From NCBI GenBank assembly GCA_026874595.1, contig CM049307.1, positions 42,844,362-42,908,361 of the forward strand: DNA of 64,000 bases, given 5' to 3'. The notes beneath the pieces are model-generated. The model searched no databases and was not told the DNA's origin. It saw only the letters and a list, made by a program, of their open reading frames with translations. This stretch comes from Sipunculus nudus. Taxonomy: Eukaryota; Annelida; Sipuncula; Golfingiida; Sipunculidae. The translations under genes and the position numbers were made by a program. Shown one piece after another: positions 23,037-35,670 of the stretch (its first letter is position 1; each line of letters starts with the position of its first letter).

Positions 23037-24550
23037 AATATATAAGATCCCCCCAAGTTAAATCAGTATGCTATTCTCTGGAGCATTACTGATATGCTAG
23101 TAATGTCAGTAAACGTAATATTAACATTTATCATATTATTCCTACATATTCTTTTTGTTCTTCTGATATACAAGACCCATTGAGTATTACCCATATATAC
23201 ACTATATACATTTATAAAGATAAAATAAAAAAGTCAAAAGGATCTAGCTCGGTTTTGCGTGGGTATTGAATAAAACACGGTATATATATCATCTTTGTTT
23301 AAATCTATTTCAGAGTCTTGGCCGCAGGCCGAGTGTATATACCCCGACAAAAAATCAACTTCTATACGCATATAGCTCCCCTGTCCCCCATGCAGGTTAA
23401 ATCAGTAAAATATTCTCTAGAGCATTACTGTTATACTAGTAAATGTCAGTAAACGTAACATTTATCATATTATTCCTATTTATTCTTTTTGTTTTTCTGA
23501 TACAGTACCCTTTGAGTCTTACCCATATATATATGCACTATATGCATGAATTAAGATAAAGTAAAATTACTGTTATACTAATAAATGTCAGTAAACGTAA
23601 CATTATCATTTATTATATCAAAAATGTTCTAAAGAATGACCATGGAATTTTGAAGTTTTTTTTTCAAAGAAGGTTGACTACTATATAATGAAAGAATCAG
23701 ATATTCCAGTATTAAGAATTAGAAGTGGTCAATATAGATCTCAGTATACATTAATGCCTTCTGTCATAAAGAAAACTATTATATAGTAATGTCTGTGGAA
23801 TTTTCATAAGTTGAGCACTTAAAACCTCAGAAACCTTTGCTAGATATTCTTCCCAAAGATAATCCTTTTCGTCTTCCTTATACAGGACCCCATTGTGTCA
23901 TACCCATATACACAATATAAATGTAAAGATAAAGTAAAATAGCTAATAGAACATGGGTCTGACTATTGATCTAAATCATGTTCATATTTTTGGTAATCTA
24001 ATTCAAAATGAGAGCAGTTGGACAAGTATGTACAGAAGCGGATCCGGGGGGGGGGGGGGTCCAGGGGGTCCGGACCCCCCTTTTCCCATCAGAAACGTTT
24101 TTTAAGGGCTTCAGACAAAATTTTGCCGCCTGGACCCCCCCTTTCAGACCCGAGGACCTTTTTTTTAGGGTATTCCTTTGTCCTCCTGGGTTGGACCCCC
24201 CTTTTCCTAAATCCTGGATCCGCCCCTGATGTACCCCGACTGGCTTCTCTCTCTTTTTTTCTCTAAAGAATATCCAGTTTATCTTCAAGTGCAAACATAA
24301 ATAAAATATCTAGAGCTATGGAAAATTAATATCTTCGCACAGAATATACCCAATTTAACATGGTTCATGCGGGCACATTCTAAATTGCATACATGCCCGG
24401 TCTTTATATATGAACTTGAGGGAAGAAATTAAATAAGTTTTACTAAAAGGAACCCTTGGTCTGACAGGTAAAATCATTAAACCGCCGCAAAGATTCCGCC
24501 AATTAAATGTGTACAAGGCGTTGAAACTGAGGTATTAATCTATATATATG
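22428..24550 (+). repeat. Large imperfect tandem duplication, two full and two partial units
   Basis: A series of blocks recurs in order: a TTCTTTTTGTTCTTCTGATA block, ATAAAGATAAAGTAAAA, ATCTAGCTCGGTT, GAGTCTTRGCCGCAG, CCGACTGGCTTCTCT, ATCTTCAAGTRCAAACATA, TTCGCACAGAATATACCCA, and AGGAACCCTTGGTCTGACAG. Full units start at about 22428 and 23855; partial units start at about 23145 and 23480. The units differ by many substitutions, so the duplication is old. No coding function is seen. A (TA)n run at 23011-23036 and a small element at 24030-24229 interrupt it. Confidence 0.65.
24030..24229 (-). mobile_element. GGATCC-ended small element, copy 2, with target duplication (family R3)
   Basis: The ends CAGAAGCGGATCC and GGATCCGCCCCTG form an inverted pair and are flanked on both sides by ATGTA, a likely 5-base target duplication. 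The interior is made of G- and C-runs (GGGGGTCCGGACCCCCC and similar). It interrupts the tandem unit between ...ATGTA and CCCCGACTGGCTTC, whose uninterrupted counterparts are at about 22622 and 23338. The ends CAG...CTG suit the hAT superfamily. Overlapping open frames on both strands are composition artefacts. Confidence 0.6.
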
Positions 24551-24571
24551 CCTGTGAAATTTTTAAATTGA

Positions 24572-24606
24572 ATGGGTTGGGGGGTGGGGGGGGGGGGGGG
24601 GGTGGG
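24572..24606 (+). repeat. Poly-G / G-quadruplex-capable tract
   Basis: A run of more than 25 G interrupted by single T, in line with other long G or C runs here (21822-21833, 21889-21906, 28173-28192, 29321-29334, 29871-29892). Confidence 0.85.
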
Positions 24607-24949
24607 GATAGTCGGGAGGAGGTGGGCGTCGACTATTAATAAAGTGTATATAGTCCTACCCCACGGTTTCCCCATAGCTTAATTGAAACCTGAATTTAAC
24701 AATATAAATTGCATTTTACTGAACTTTTAGACGGAACTTGATAGTTATATATTACTATTATTATATAATATTTAAATTTCAAGATGGAGCTCATCAAAGG
24801 CGTCTGTCTTTTCTTTACACGAATTAAATAGTTTAAAACTGATTATGAACGTTTGTGTTGCGTAAATGCCCGAAAATGTGAATAAGTTTAGATATCCCTT
24901 TATTTAACACACACACACATATAGAAAGAGAGAAGCTACGAAGCACCAT

Positions 24950-25340
24950 TAAGACCGTGATCTCTCAGGGAGTTTTTTCTCGCGCGAGTTCATCAAATGA
25001 CCTCGCCAGTAAAAAGATCAGACGGTTAACAATCACAGCACCAGCGCGAGATCAAACCTGTGGTTAATTTCCTGTCGAGACTTCCGTGCACGTGACCGAC
25101 GCGAGCAACGAGACACTCGGTCCCGGCAAATAATCCACCTGTAAATCGTGAGCTGTTTGAACAAGTGACAAGTAAATAATGGCCCGCGCTGTGTGTCAGG
25201 TAGGGCGGCCTGCCGCACATTTTGCCGTTTCTTGGATTGTGAACAAATATACGGGTGCGCACGAGATATTAACGACACTATATCGCATGCGGTCTTAGAT
25301 CAAACTGGTGTGATGCGGGCGATGTCTGAAAGAACGCTAA
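24950..25340. promoter_or_regulatory. CpG-rich island, possible regulatory region
   Basis: CpG density is well above the flanks, with GCACGTGACC (E-box core CACGTG) at about 25088 and a Runx-like CCTGTGGTTA at about 25058. Minus-strand frames at 25026-25278 overlap in two phases with no domain. It is regulatory or 5'-exonic by inference only. Confidence 0.25.
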
Positions 25341-26320
25341 TCATGTTGTTAAGCACGTAAGCGGCTCCTTATATGTTACCTTTTCGTTTTTATGGACGTG
25401 ACGCTTGCTTCCGAGTGAGGCACCCCAATGCATTTTCTACTTTGTTCTCTAACCACCATGCATAGGTTTCCTTAACCATTAAATAGGAATGCAAATGCAA
25501 AGAAATGGAATGAAAATTGAGATGTATACTATCGACGTGGCTGTGACGGCGTCCACTGGAAGGCAAAAATATAGGTCGTTAAGATGAAAGATTAACTTTC
25601 TAAACGCCCAGGGCTATTCATTTTTTATACATTTTATGCGAGAGAACCCATAAGGTTGATGACTTTTCATGGCACTGTATTGTGTCTCTCGTACTTACCC
25701 GTTATGTTTTGCAGCCAAAACAGCTCGACCCTCTAATGAACTCGGCTCAAGTCAACTAGACCCATGGGATACCCATAAACCAGGCCGAAAATGGGTAATA
25801 GACTACTTCATTTAAATGAGAATATTAATTTTTATTTGGCCGTTGTAATTGACGATATTAAAAAACCAGAATAAGGGTGTCATAGATGTTAAGAAATGGT
25901 AGTTTGCATGCACAAACAGCTGGCCCGTCAGCGTGACGCACACCTGTCCAAGTAAACATTGGAGTTCACGCACATCAAACATCAACAATATATATGCAAT
26001 ATAAAACATCTACAGATTAATATTTGTTTTAAAATCAATTTTCAGACTTTATTCTATTTCTTGTTTAAAAAATGTAACGCGGGATTTTCATCATTAAAGC
26101 GGGCGTATTTTTCAACACAATTCTAAATTAAACAAATTACGCATCAAATGTTTGTTCACGAAACAAATGACACATCGATCATCACATAGATTCAGATAAA
26201 AATTGAAGTACATTAAGACTATATAGGTCGTGTTCATCCAGTTTCTTAATAAACAGATGACATTTCCCAATCATACAAATATTCACATGGGTAGGTGTGA
26301 ATGTCCCTTGGTTCATTGAC
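25341..26320. other. AT-rich intergenic DNA, nothing assignable
   Basis: No exon or repeat family is recognised. Confidence 0.4.
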
Positions 26321-26324
26321 AACT

Positions 26325-26530
26325 GCACCGCCCATGGAGTAACCTTTGACCTTTCTGATTCGTCGTCACTCGACAGACAGGTGTATGTTTGCGGCGCACA
26401 CAGGGAGAGTTAATGCCTCCAATTTTTAACTCCCGCGCGCCTCACACGTGCGACAGCGCGCAGCGTTGTCATTGGTCAACGGCGATTCACGTGCTTTTTT
26501 CGCTGTTCACGTGCGACCAGCATCTATTGA
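26325..26530. promoter_or_regulatory. CpG island with three CACGTG-type sites and a CCAAT box
   Basis: About 14 CpG dinucleotides fall within some 95 bases (26425-26520). The stretch carries CACACGTGCG, TTCACGTGCT and TTCACGTGCG, plus ATTGGTC, which reads GACCAAT (a CCAAT box) on the minus strand. TTTGACCTTT lies at about 26347. CpG-rich stretches are unusual in the otherwise CpG-poor window. A promoter or enhancer is inferred; no first exon could be identified. Confidence 0.35.
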
Positions 26531-28075
26531 TTTCACTTGGGCTAAAGTAACAAACCGGCACCTGGTAACAGTAGCTATAACAAAGACATCTTAATTACAC
26601 CCTTTGTGAAATAACAAGGTAGTGAATTTTTATAAAAGGTCCCCAGCTTAACAAAGAAACATTGCCTTTACTTACTTTCAAAGTGCCCGCACGTATTAAT
26701 ATAAGGGTCACTGAATGATAATTGATTCATTATGCTGCAAGTTAAATTCGCTGTAACCTATATTAATTGGCAATTCCCAATCCTTTTCTCATTTATAATG
26801 ACTGACTTAATGCAACTGACAATAAATAGTCCCAATGACAAAGTTCTAAGCTTCAGACATATTAGCCTACGTTGGAAGCCTTCCAGACCCTGCGAGTCTG
26901 TAATATATGGATGGACAGTCTGTCTACAGGCATATTATCAACTTTATTCAGACCAGCATGCAGTCAGTAGTTTGAAAAAAAGTGCACAAACAAATCATAT
27001 TCACCCACACCTACCCACGCACACACGGTGTTATTAATGAAGCTATAACGTTAACTATATATATAAAAAAATTCCATATTTCTGTGTTACAAATACCTCG
27101 CGTGGAAATTTAAATGTATAAATAGTTGCAAACAGGCTGCATGGAGGGAAGATATTGCACGTGATCCAGACGATGTCTCAGCGGTTAACCGGAAAACTAT
27201 GTTTAACCGTTATTGACAAATCCCGTATGGCTCGGCATTAAATATTGGTGCACTGTTGCAAGTCGGTTGTACAAATAACATCGTTTTTCCTTCTCCTTAG
27301 TGTGTTATTTCTTACGTTCAAGCTAAGCTCCAGCCCCCGCAAGTGCACTCGAACTTCTGCGCTGCCTTTATATACATGTTTTGTGTACGTGTTTTATACA
27401 GTAAGGGGTGTTAATTATCTCGTACTGTACAGGACGGTGTGTGTCATGCATTATAATTAGCACAATGGAACAGTCGGACAACAGAGAAAATTATCAGAAA
27501 ATATTTGCCATGAATAGAAATACACAAAGGAAAGTGATACGCTTAATTCAGCATTAATACCGGTTTATCAGATGTTTATGTCACGTGATCATCCAGGGAT
27601 TATACAAATATACACCTGATTATAAACAGCTGAACAAATTTAAATGGAGTGGAAGTGTACCTCAATACCTGTTTTGTTTCCCTCAACTTTATTAATCTAG
27701 CAACAGTGATGGGTGGGTATGTTTGGTTTCGAAAATGACAACACCTGCAAGTGTGTGTGCATGTGTGTCTTGTTCGTGTGTGTCTGTACTATCATTATAA
27801 GACTGTGTTTAGTGAAATTAGTACAAGTATGGGATTTGTACGATAATTATCTCACAGAATCTCCAAATACACTTCTCAAACTGATATTAGACAGTTTCAC
27901 ATTTCGGGATATGGCCTCTGTTAAGACAAGTCACCCCTTATTGTCACGGTTATGATCATTTGTCAAAGTTTAAGAATCGTTACTTTTCGTTGCGTCTTAA
28001 TTTTCGCGCTAACAAGAGAAAGGGAATTTCCATAGGATGCATGATCAAAACAAGCTCAGGGTTTATTTTTAAACA

Positions 28076-28077
<2 letters not shown>
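26531..28077. other. Intergenic DNA, nothing assignable
   Basis: Several open frames (26732-27037, 27245-27460, 27713-27955) lack domains, start context and splice signals. Confidence 0.35.

Positions 28078-28122
<45 letters not shown>
28078..28122. repeat. (TA)n microsatellite
   Basis: About 45 bases of TA repeats, followed shortly by a 20-base C run at 28173-28192. Confidence 0.95.
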
Positions 28123-28125
<3 letters not shown>

Positions 28126-28199
28126 ATTTCGACTTCCATCTAAATCCGAAGGGACTAAATATAATTGTATTTACCCCCCCCCCCCCCCCCCCAAAAAAA

Positions 28200-29117
28200 A
28201 AAACCCAGAGATATGCACGGAAAATTCAACAAGATCAATGAGGTTGCACCCGGAAACCGAGCCCCATAAGTTTGTTGATGCTACAGTCTAGCTCACAAAT
28301 CTCTCAGTTTTTCTGTTTTTGTGATGAAGAGATATGACCAACATATGCTACACCTGCGCTCTCACCTTCAGCTGTTCTTTAGTGGCAGGTGAACCGCGCT
28401 TTTTTAGGTTAAAATGGCCGACCAGCAAACTTAAGGATTACACAAAATGCTCGGCAGATAAAGTGTTGGCGGTGGTGATGGTGACGTGCGAACTGTTTTT
28501 CTCTTTTTCGTATTAGCGTCATAGGTGTCAAGTGTTCTAGACATTTTTAAAAGCGCCAGAACATCAATCATCTGCGGTCTCGCGGTGTCAGCCAGTCAAG
28601 AGGCGGCAGACGACACAATGGCAGAGTCCAGCATCACTTGAACATAAAAACTTTACAAACGAAACAAAAACATACTGCCGTAAAACTAAATGATATTTTA
28701 CTCGCCTGTGCGCTTATACATAGTCGCCTCCGCACTCTAGACCGGATATTAACACACGCACATGTGCATGACGCAGATTTCAGTCTGGTTTTAAAAGTAT
28801 TAACACTAGTGGACGTTTATATTAACCGTTTAAATTTGTATTCTACATCATGTAAAGCAAACGTTTCAGGTTTCAAGTAAACCGCATGCAGCTAATGTTA
28901 TTATCAGTGTATAGCCGTATCTTTCTAATGATTATATAATATCCGGTTAAAAATAAATCGTTTGTCAAATGCATTATAGCATTTTTATACGAAGCATAAG
29001 CTTTGAACACACGTCTCTGCGACTCAGTATGCATTTATATTACGATGATATGACTTACTGTAAGTCGTGATCCCTGTCATTTGAATAACTGCACCGTAAC
29101 GGCCTTTCATTTCAAGT

Positions 29118-29118
<1 letters not shown>
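28200..29118. other. Intergenic DNA with a modest CpG-rich patch
   Basis: 28350-28640 is slightly CpG-rich, with short open frames that show no domain. A non-coding exon or regulatory role cannot be excluded. Confidence 0.3.

Positions 29119-29191
<73 letters not shown>
29119..29191. repeat. (CA)n(TA)n microsatellite
   Basis: A short CACACA lead-in, then about 65 bases of TA repeats with one interruption. Confidence 0.95.
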
Positions 29192-29194
<3 letters not shown>

Positions 29195-32100
29195 TATTCA
29201 GAGTCGGCAATCTAACATAGGCTTCCAGTGTGGACACAAAAACACTTGTGAACATGGGCGCAATTTCCTTTCACAATGTGTGTGCATGTGGGCATGAGGG
29301 GACAGCTAGGTTACTTCAAGCCCCCCCCCCCCCCTCCGCGGACACACATGCAGGCCCTTGTGACGTTTTGCCATATTTAGTAACTCTTCCCCCCCTATTA
29401 TCCCCCATGTTTTCAGTGGTGGATACGGAACTCGTGTCCAGGTTAACCATGTATTTTTCAAGTAAGCGCGACTGTCAAGGGTATGTATTGGCCTTTATAG
29501 GGGTTGGGCATGGAGGAGGGTGTCCTCCTCGTGTGGTGAGGAAAAAGTTTTAAAATTTCGTTGAAAATATAAGCAATATTAAAGCACTGTGGGTATAAAA
29601 TAACTTCAGAAAACAAAAGAAAATTCTAATCTCTAAAACCTACATTTGAACTATTAGTGGTTGGGTACCACAATGTCGTGGAAACCAGTGGGTCGTGTCA
29701 TATTATCAGTCATATTTTACTCGTTTATACAGTTCAGTAATATTGAGGAACATTGCAACACTGTAATACTGCAACACTGTAATAATAACAATTTGCATTT
29801 GACGGGTTGCATTAAGAGCTTATATAAAATAACCCCAGCAGATTAGCAAAATGTGGGGGTATATAAAGTTGGGGGGGGGGGGGGGGGGGGGGCTGATGTG
29901 CTCTACCAAATTTGGCTCATGTCTGTGAATGTAAAAATCAAGTGTAATCCTTTCTCGCTCTGTTTAGTTCTCAATACGTGTGTCAATCTGACAACTCTTT
30001 TATGTCGGAGGGGCAAAATGTCGCTATTGTGAAACGTAACTGATCTGATCTATGTCATTGATATTAATGGAAATAATAAATCTTGGCTTTGAAGTGGTCA
30101 CTTATGACAGGTCTGGAGGATAAATATATGTACTTTCTTTAAAGGAGTGTTTCCAAGACGCACATATCCGTTAAAAATTGCTCATACGAATTTGTATCTG
30201 GAGTGTTTCATGTATCCGTAAGCGTAGGCCTATATGCGTGTGTATATGTGAAGATCGGAGCAGGAGCAATTTCCACGCATAGAGTCTGCGTAAACTTAGG
30301 CATTTAGGGTTTAATGACGTCACTTCAACATCTTTTATGGAAGGCCTGCTCGATCCACTGTACAAATATATTGGTCTGCCAGTTGACACATATACGTATA
30401 TATGCGCACAAGGAAACACCCCCTTTTTCTCTCGCATATACGCATACACGCGCACATGGAAACACATGCACCTAGATACAGACCCAGCAATGCTAAACAT
30501 TATCTAGGACTGGAACCAGACGTGATCTTTCAGCCGCGTTAAACGGGTTTCGCGAGTCATTTGACTGGCTAAATTGCCTCTTAAATTATTCATGAAATAG
30601 ACGCCAGAGTGGCTCGCTGAATCAAGGTCTGTAATAAAGCTTAGCTGCCACGGACTTGGTAGTATGAAGGTGATGTACATAGGTCTATACTAGGAATTTA
30701 TCACAAGGCAAACGATTATCTAAACCATTAAGTCCCCGCTCGGAAGGTCTACATGTAACGTGATAATATATCTCTTTGTCCGGTCTATTTAGCTAAATGA
30801 TTGAGATGATGACATTCATGGGGAGGAACGATCAGGAATAATTATGTTGGACATCCAAATGCCTTATGTAAATATACGCCAATCAATGGGGGTATGTTTA
30901 AAGCGTCCAGCGAGGCAACGGTACGAGGGTATATTCAGTTCGTCTAAATAAAGCGGATGTTTACCATTGACTCGTTTTTAATAACAGCAGAGATAGAATT
31001 GCTGCTTTGTCCGACTCCTTATGTTGTTATTTCTAGCTGTCAGTGTGTACATGGTACCGGATAACTTGCTGGGTCATTTCGTGCATACTCCAGTAAATGG
31101 ATTTCACAGAGTTGCAGAGATAAAGCAACTTATATATATTAGAAAACTCTTTATTAGAGAATTCTTCGTTTTTGTTTAAATGAGATCATGCAGGCACACA
31201 TAAACTTTTCAGTTTATCCACTAATCAACTAATATTCTTTCCTGCAGAGAACTTTAGCTTAGAAATTTTATTTAGAGAGGAAAACTAGGAAACAGAAAAA
31301 AATTAAAAAAAAAACAGTCCTGGTGGAAAAATATCTTTGTTTGTATTAAAATGTCAATGAAATTATAGATCAAGCCAAATACGAATGATTTTTTGTACAC
31401 AAAGAATACAAATATTATATTATTGTGCATTCTATATTTTGGCAAAGGACACTGGATATTTCCGAAAAATTGCAGTTTAAATTACAAAACAGGAAACAGG
31501 TAATGTACTTGTGCTGTTTCTTCTTACTCCCCTGAAAGCATGTTTACCACGACTGACCGAGCATTGATCCCCTGTTATTAGCTTAGTGTCAGCCTACTTG
31601 ACTGGTCTCACAGGAAATGCCAGCAGAGAAGCGATAACGGAGTACGCCATGCTGCTGGTCAACAGCTCTGAATCTGTCAAGCAAGGTTTAAAATAAATAT
31701 CATCATGACAACCAGAAAGGCAACCAATGTATCAAAAAGACGCGACAGTTACTAATGCATGTTAAATTAAAAACGACTGTAACCGCCGCTACTATTTCCT
31801 ACTATTTCTAATGATAACAATGATAATAATAATAATAAATGACAAAAAACAAACAATTATCATTATTTAGCATACAGAAAACACAAATATTTACTAAGGA
31901 TTTACACTTAAATCCCTCTAAATATTTTGATGTGAAACAAAATAAAATTATTTGTTAACAGAGACACGAACGTCAATATTTTGTCTCTCTTGTGGTTCTG
32001 TGTATACGTAAACTTTGAACATTAGGACCTCTCAAGTGTCCCACTTTATACGCTGAGATATGTGATCCAAATATTCGAATCATCAGACATTTTCACTGAA

Positions 32101-33312
32101 CACGGCACCTTTGCATATACGAACAATGTTGACAGCTTCGGATAACGGATAACGACCTCGGTAGATCAGGTGGTTCCTTCTTGCAGGAGACTCAACACTT
32201 CTTATAGCCTGTCTTTCTTGACTCACTAAGTAATTGTTATTAGGCATTTAAATATTCACCGAAATGACACCAAAGCTAGCTTCCATTCGATGATAACCCA
32301 GATTTAATTATGTTCACTGTCTGGCACCATGAGCGTGATCGTCGTGCTGGCTTGCCAGCTTGCCGTAAAAAAAAACATACAGTAATATGTAGTTCATTTT
32401 TGCATACCTTTAATATTTCTTTTAGACAGTTTGTGTTAAATAACAAATAAGCAACATTACCAAGAACGTGGTCTTCATCTCCAAAAGAAAAAAAAAATCA
32501 TCCACGAAAATTTGGATGGGCGAACTCATAGAACAATATTTTTTGTTTGTTTGGCCTCAGCAACAACCAAGACTATAAACAAATAAGACCATGAAGTTGA
32601 TGGCATGGTCTGTAAGAAGAGGACTCCCGGGTTTTTCTGTATACCAATTTCCAGGGGTGATTTGACAGCCTCCGCGGCCTGTTCACGTTGCTGGAAGCGT
32701 TCCGCAGATCCTCGTGTATTGTTACGACAGTAAAAAATTCGTGAATATGAGTTAAACCGCTCATATATGGATGCATATTAAAGGCTTTTATGAGGACTTC
32801 TGTATTATAAAAATTTGAAGAAACCTAGGTATTTTTAATATGGACGATCAAACTGTTATATACAGGTGTAGTGTCATGTCCGTGCCATTGTGCGAGGGAG
32901 ATGTTAGATGAGCCGGCTCTAATGAAAAGATGTCCGGGATCTATAGCCTTCGGACTTCTTAAATATATCTATATCTAATACTTATAAAAGGAATTCGGTT
33001 CACGTTTGTTCGCAATGTTTTCTAAAACCGCGTTGTGAACAATATTGTGCCATACATCATTTTAAAAGTTATTATCCCCGCAGTGACATAGGCGATATGA
33101 AAATAAATAATTTTTAATATACATATAATTTTGAGTGATTTTTCCGTTTTTTTACGGACCACAGCCGAACTGCCTTCGGCAATAACCGGAATGCGTGCAT
33201 CGTGGTCACACAACCTCTAACACTAAGGACTATTGTTCATATGAATAACGCTTGCTTTCAATGAGGGATTTGACCCACGTGCGTGGCCAGTAAAAGAGAA
33301 AAACACATGTTT
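29192..33312. other. Intergenic DNA with G and C runs, nothing assignable
   Basis: It contains a C run (29321-29334), a G run of about 22 bases (29871-29892) and (ATA)n at about 31818-31838. No convincing exon: the longest minus frame, 30171-30500, is rich in His, Tyr and Arg from CA/TA-biased DNA and has no domain. Confidence 0.35.
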
Positions 33313-33505
33313 CTCGCTTTATGAAATGGAGAGTTCAACCCAGGATTAATGACAAAACCTAATTAAAGGTGCCATTAACAGGGCTGGGGTGGTGGCGGGG
33401 GTTTCAGGCCTCAAAATTTGCCTGATACGATGAAAAAAAAAGGTTGCGGTGGCTGAAAATGGAATACGGACCCACTGCATGGAGTCCCGCTGGGTCCGCT
33501 TCTGC
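33313..33505 (-). mobile_element. GGATCC-type element fragment, copy 3 (family R3)
   Basis: It shares GACAAAACCTAA, the RCAAAATTKG region and TTGCGGTGGCTGAAAATGG with the element at 21732-21960 in the same order. The ends are decayed. Confidence 0.4.
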
Positions 33506-34190
33506 TACTTACGATGTATGTATATTTCTGTTTCCTTCTTCAGGACCAGTTTCCTTGCAACGTACATTTAATTAATCTTTCATGTGTTCCACACATCAAC
33601 CTATTCTTTATACGTCCAACGATAGAAACCAGTCAAATATCGACGAAACACTGTATGCCTCCGCGTCTCATTCCGGTTCGCAATGTAAACCATCACTGAC
33701 CAGGTCTTCAAGGTAAACATACCGGGGTATGATTTTTGCCACGAGGACAGCGCCACAAAATAACAGTAAAAAAATATTTGTACGTATCGTATTCCGAGAG
33801 TATCCCACTAAAAATCTATATTTTCTTTTAACTTTATATGATAGAAAATGAGCCAACATTCAATATCTCAGTAAATATATCTCCCAAACCCCGATAAACG
33901 CCCGGTATACCGGGCTTATTAGCTAGTAATTATATATATTACCTTTGCCATTTGTACCAAAAGAAAGAAGAATATAATTTGAAATATTCTAAAAAAAAAT
34001 TGAGACATTTGAGGCAATGGACCATGAATTCGCCTATACTTGAAGGAGTCAACAAAATGGCAGCAATATAAAAGTTAATCGAGTTTTTTTTTCAGTTATA
34101 ATGTTCCTGTTTATACGGGGGCGAAACGTGGATCCCTAACAACTCTTCCGTATTATTATCGCACAACGATCAGTCTTAATGGGGTCTTCT
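33506..34190. other. AT-rich intergenic DNA, nothing assignable
   Basis: No supported feature. Confidence 0.35.
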
Positions 34191-34192
34191 CC

Positions 34193-34420
34193 CCAACGAG
34201 AGCTGGTGACCTGTTATAAATAGAACACCGATAGTGGATATCGCATGTTTAACATTTGGAGCTGGATGCACAATGCAATTCAACGCTCTCATTGGTCTGA
34301 TTACAATTCTTATATCCGTGTGCATCTTGGTGTTCTTACCCAGAAAATCTTGCCATACAAAGCAGCGGTTACACGGAAAGAGATCTGGGACGACTGTAGT
34401 GTATGACCGCTGCGTGCGAA
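34193..34420 (+). repeat. Hairpin repeat family H1, copy b
   Basis: It contains CAACGAGAGC, GCTCTCATTGGTCTGATTAC, a GTGTGCATCTTGGTGTTC block and the hairpin GCAGCGGTTACAC (34362-34374) / GTGTATGACCGCTGC (34399-34413) with loop motif AGATCTGGGACG. About 140 bases align with copy c at 57120-57262 in the same orientation. The overlapping open frame 34234-34470 is a reading of this repeat and is not called a gene. Confidence 0.6.
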
Positions 34421-35568
34421 AGTACGACCCAACTGATACAGGTCTGTCCTCCTACATGGAGCTTACTTGATGATTCCATTATCATGCACAAAATTTATAA
34501 CATATATATCCACATAATTATTAGAAAATAAGATAATATCAAATCGAATTGCTTTCTCATACACAGGTTGACCAAATACGTAAACTGACCGTTGGAAGAA
34601 TAAAAAAAATTGTACTGTGGTTCCAGACTACACAAGACTCTTGCATGCTGGTATTGACAAAATATCCTCTCATTGTTTATACTTTGAAACGAAAAGTCAC
34701 AAAAGTTAGTGTATGTTAATTCATTTGTTTACTAATAGAGATATCAGTCCAGAGTCTGTTGTCAAGTTATAAACTCCCGTGGGATTTTCATGAAGAAAAC
34801 TGACAACATACATAATTTTAAAGCTTATGAATTTATCAGTTTAAAAATCCATGTTTCCATTTTCCCCCTGCAATTTCAAGGTCACTAAACAAAGTCAACT
34901 ATGGTCAAGGCTTCTAAAATATCTTGATTTATTCAGGGTCAGTAGTCATTCTGTGGAAATGTCATGGAAAAAAGATGAAAACATACCATTTTTAAGTCTG
35001 TTAAAGTATCAATATAAAATTAACTCATATTGGCAAAAAATAATTAAAACACACCCACTATTGTAAATTTTAAATGTTTTACTCTTTTAGACCCTGTACA
35101 ATATATTTTGAGTGTGTTTATATATAAAGTAAATATAGCATACCGTGGACATATATAGATAAATTCTATCAATTCATGGAATGAGAAAATTATATGAAAA
35201 CTGTAAACCGTCCGCAAAACAATTTCAACGAATCCATCATTGGGCTTCTCTGCTTAGGAATATTAAATAAATCGGAGTAAAGAAGAAGTATTTTGATATG
35301 TATTATAAAACTAATCTAAAAAATTGTGTTATTATGCCTGTGAGACCGTTCTGGTTATAAATAGGTTTTAGCAGGATATAATTGTAACATTCAGAATACC
35401 TTCTCTTTAAAAAAAAAAAAAATAGGTCATGTAATATCAGTAAGCTCTAACAGCGTATTTATTGCGTGCTAGCAGTGTTTCGGTGTGCAACTTAATCTAA
35501 CAGTTTTAGATATATGACTTTTGATTGAAAACGGTAAATAAATGTGGTATGTGGACATATGTGAGGAG
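34421..35568. other. AT-rich intergenic DNA, nothing assignable
   Basis: No supported feature. Confidence 0.35.
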
Positions 35569-35569
<1 letters not shown>

Positions 35570-35610
<41 letters not shown>

Positions 35611-35670
35611 CATATGTATATATACTTTTACTATACTATACTAAACTATACTATATTATACTATATATGG
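35570..35670. repeat. (TA)n and (CTATA)n simple repeats
   Basis: A TA array to about 35606, an imperfect stretch, then CTATA-type units at about 35629-35668. Confidence 0.9.

Noticed and set aside
24008-24294. Three overlapping Pro/Gly-rich frames on both strands
   Set aside because: They are readings of the G- and C-runs of the GGATCC-ended element.
34234-34470. 78-codon frame with a hydrophobic stretch resembling a membrane protein
   Set aside because: It coincides with hairpin repeat copy b, and the same sequence elsewhere is not open.
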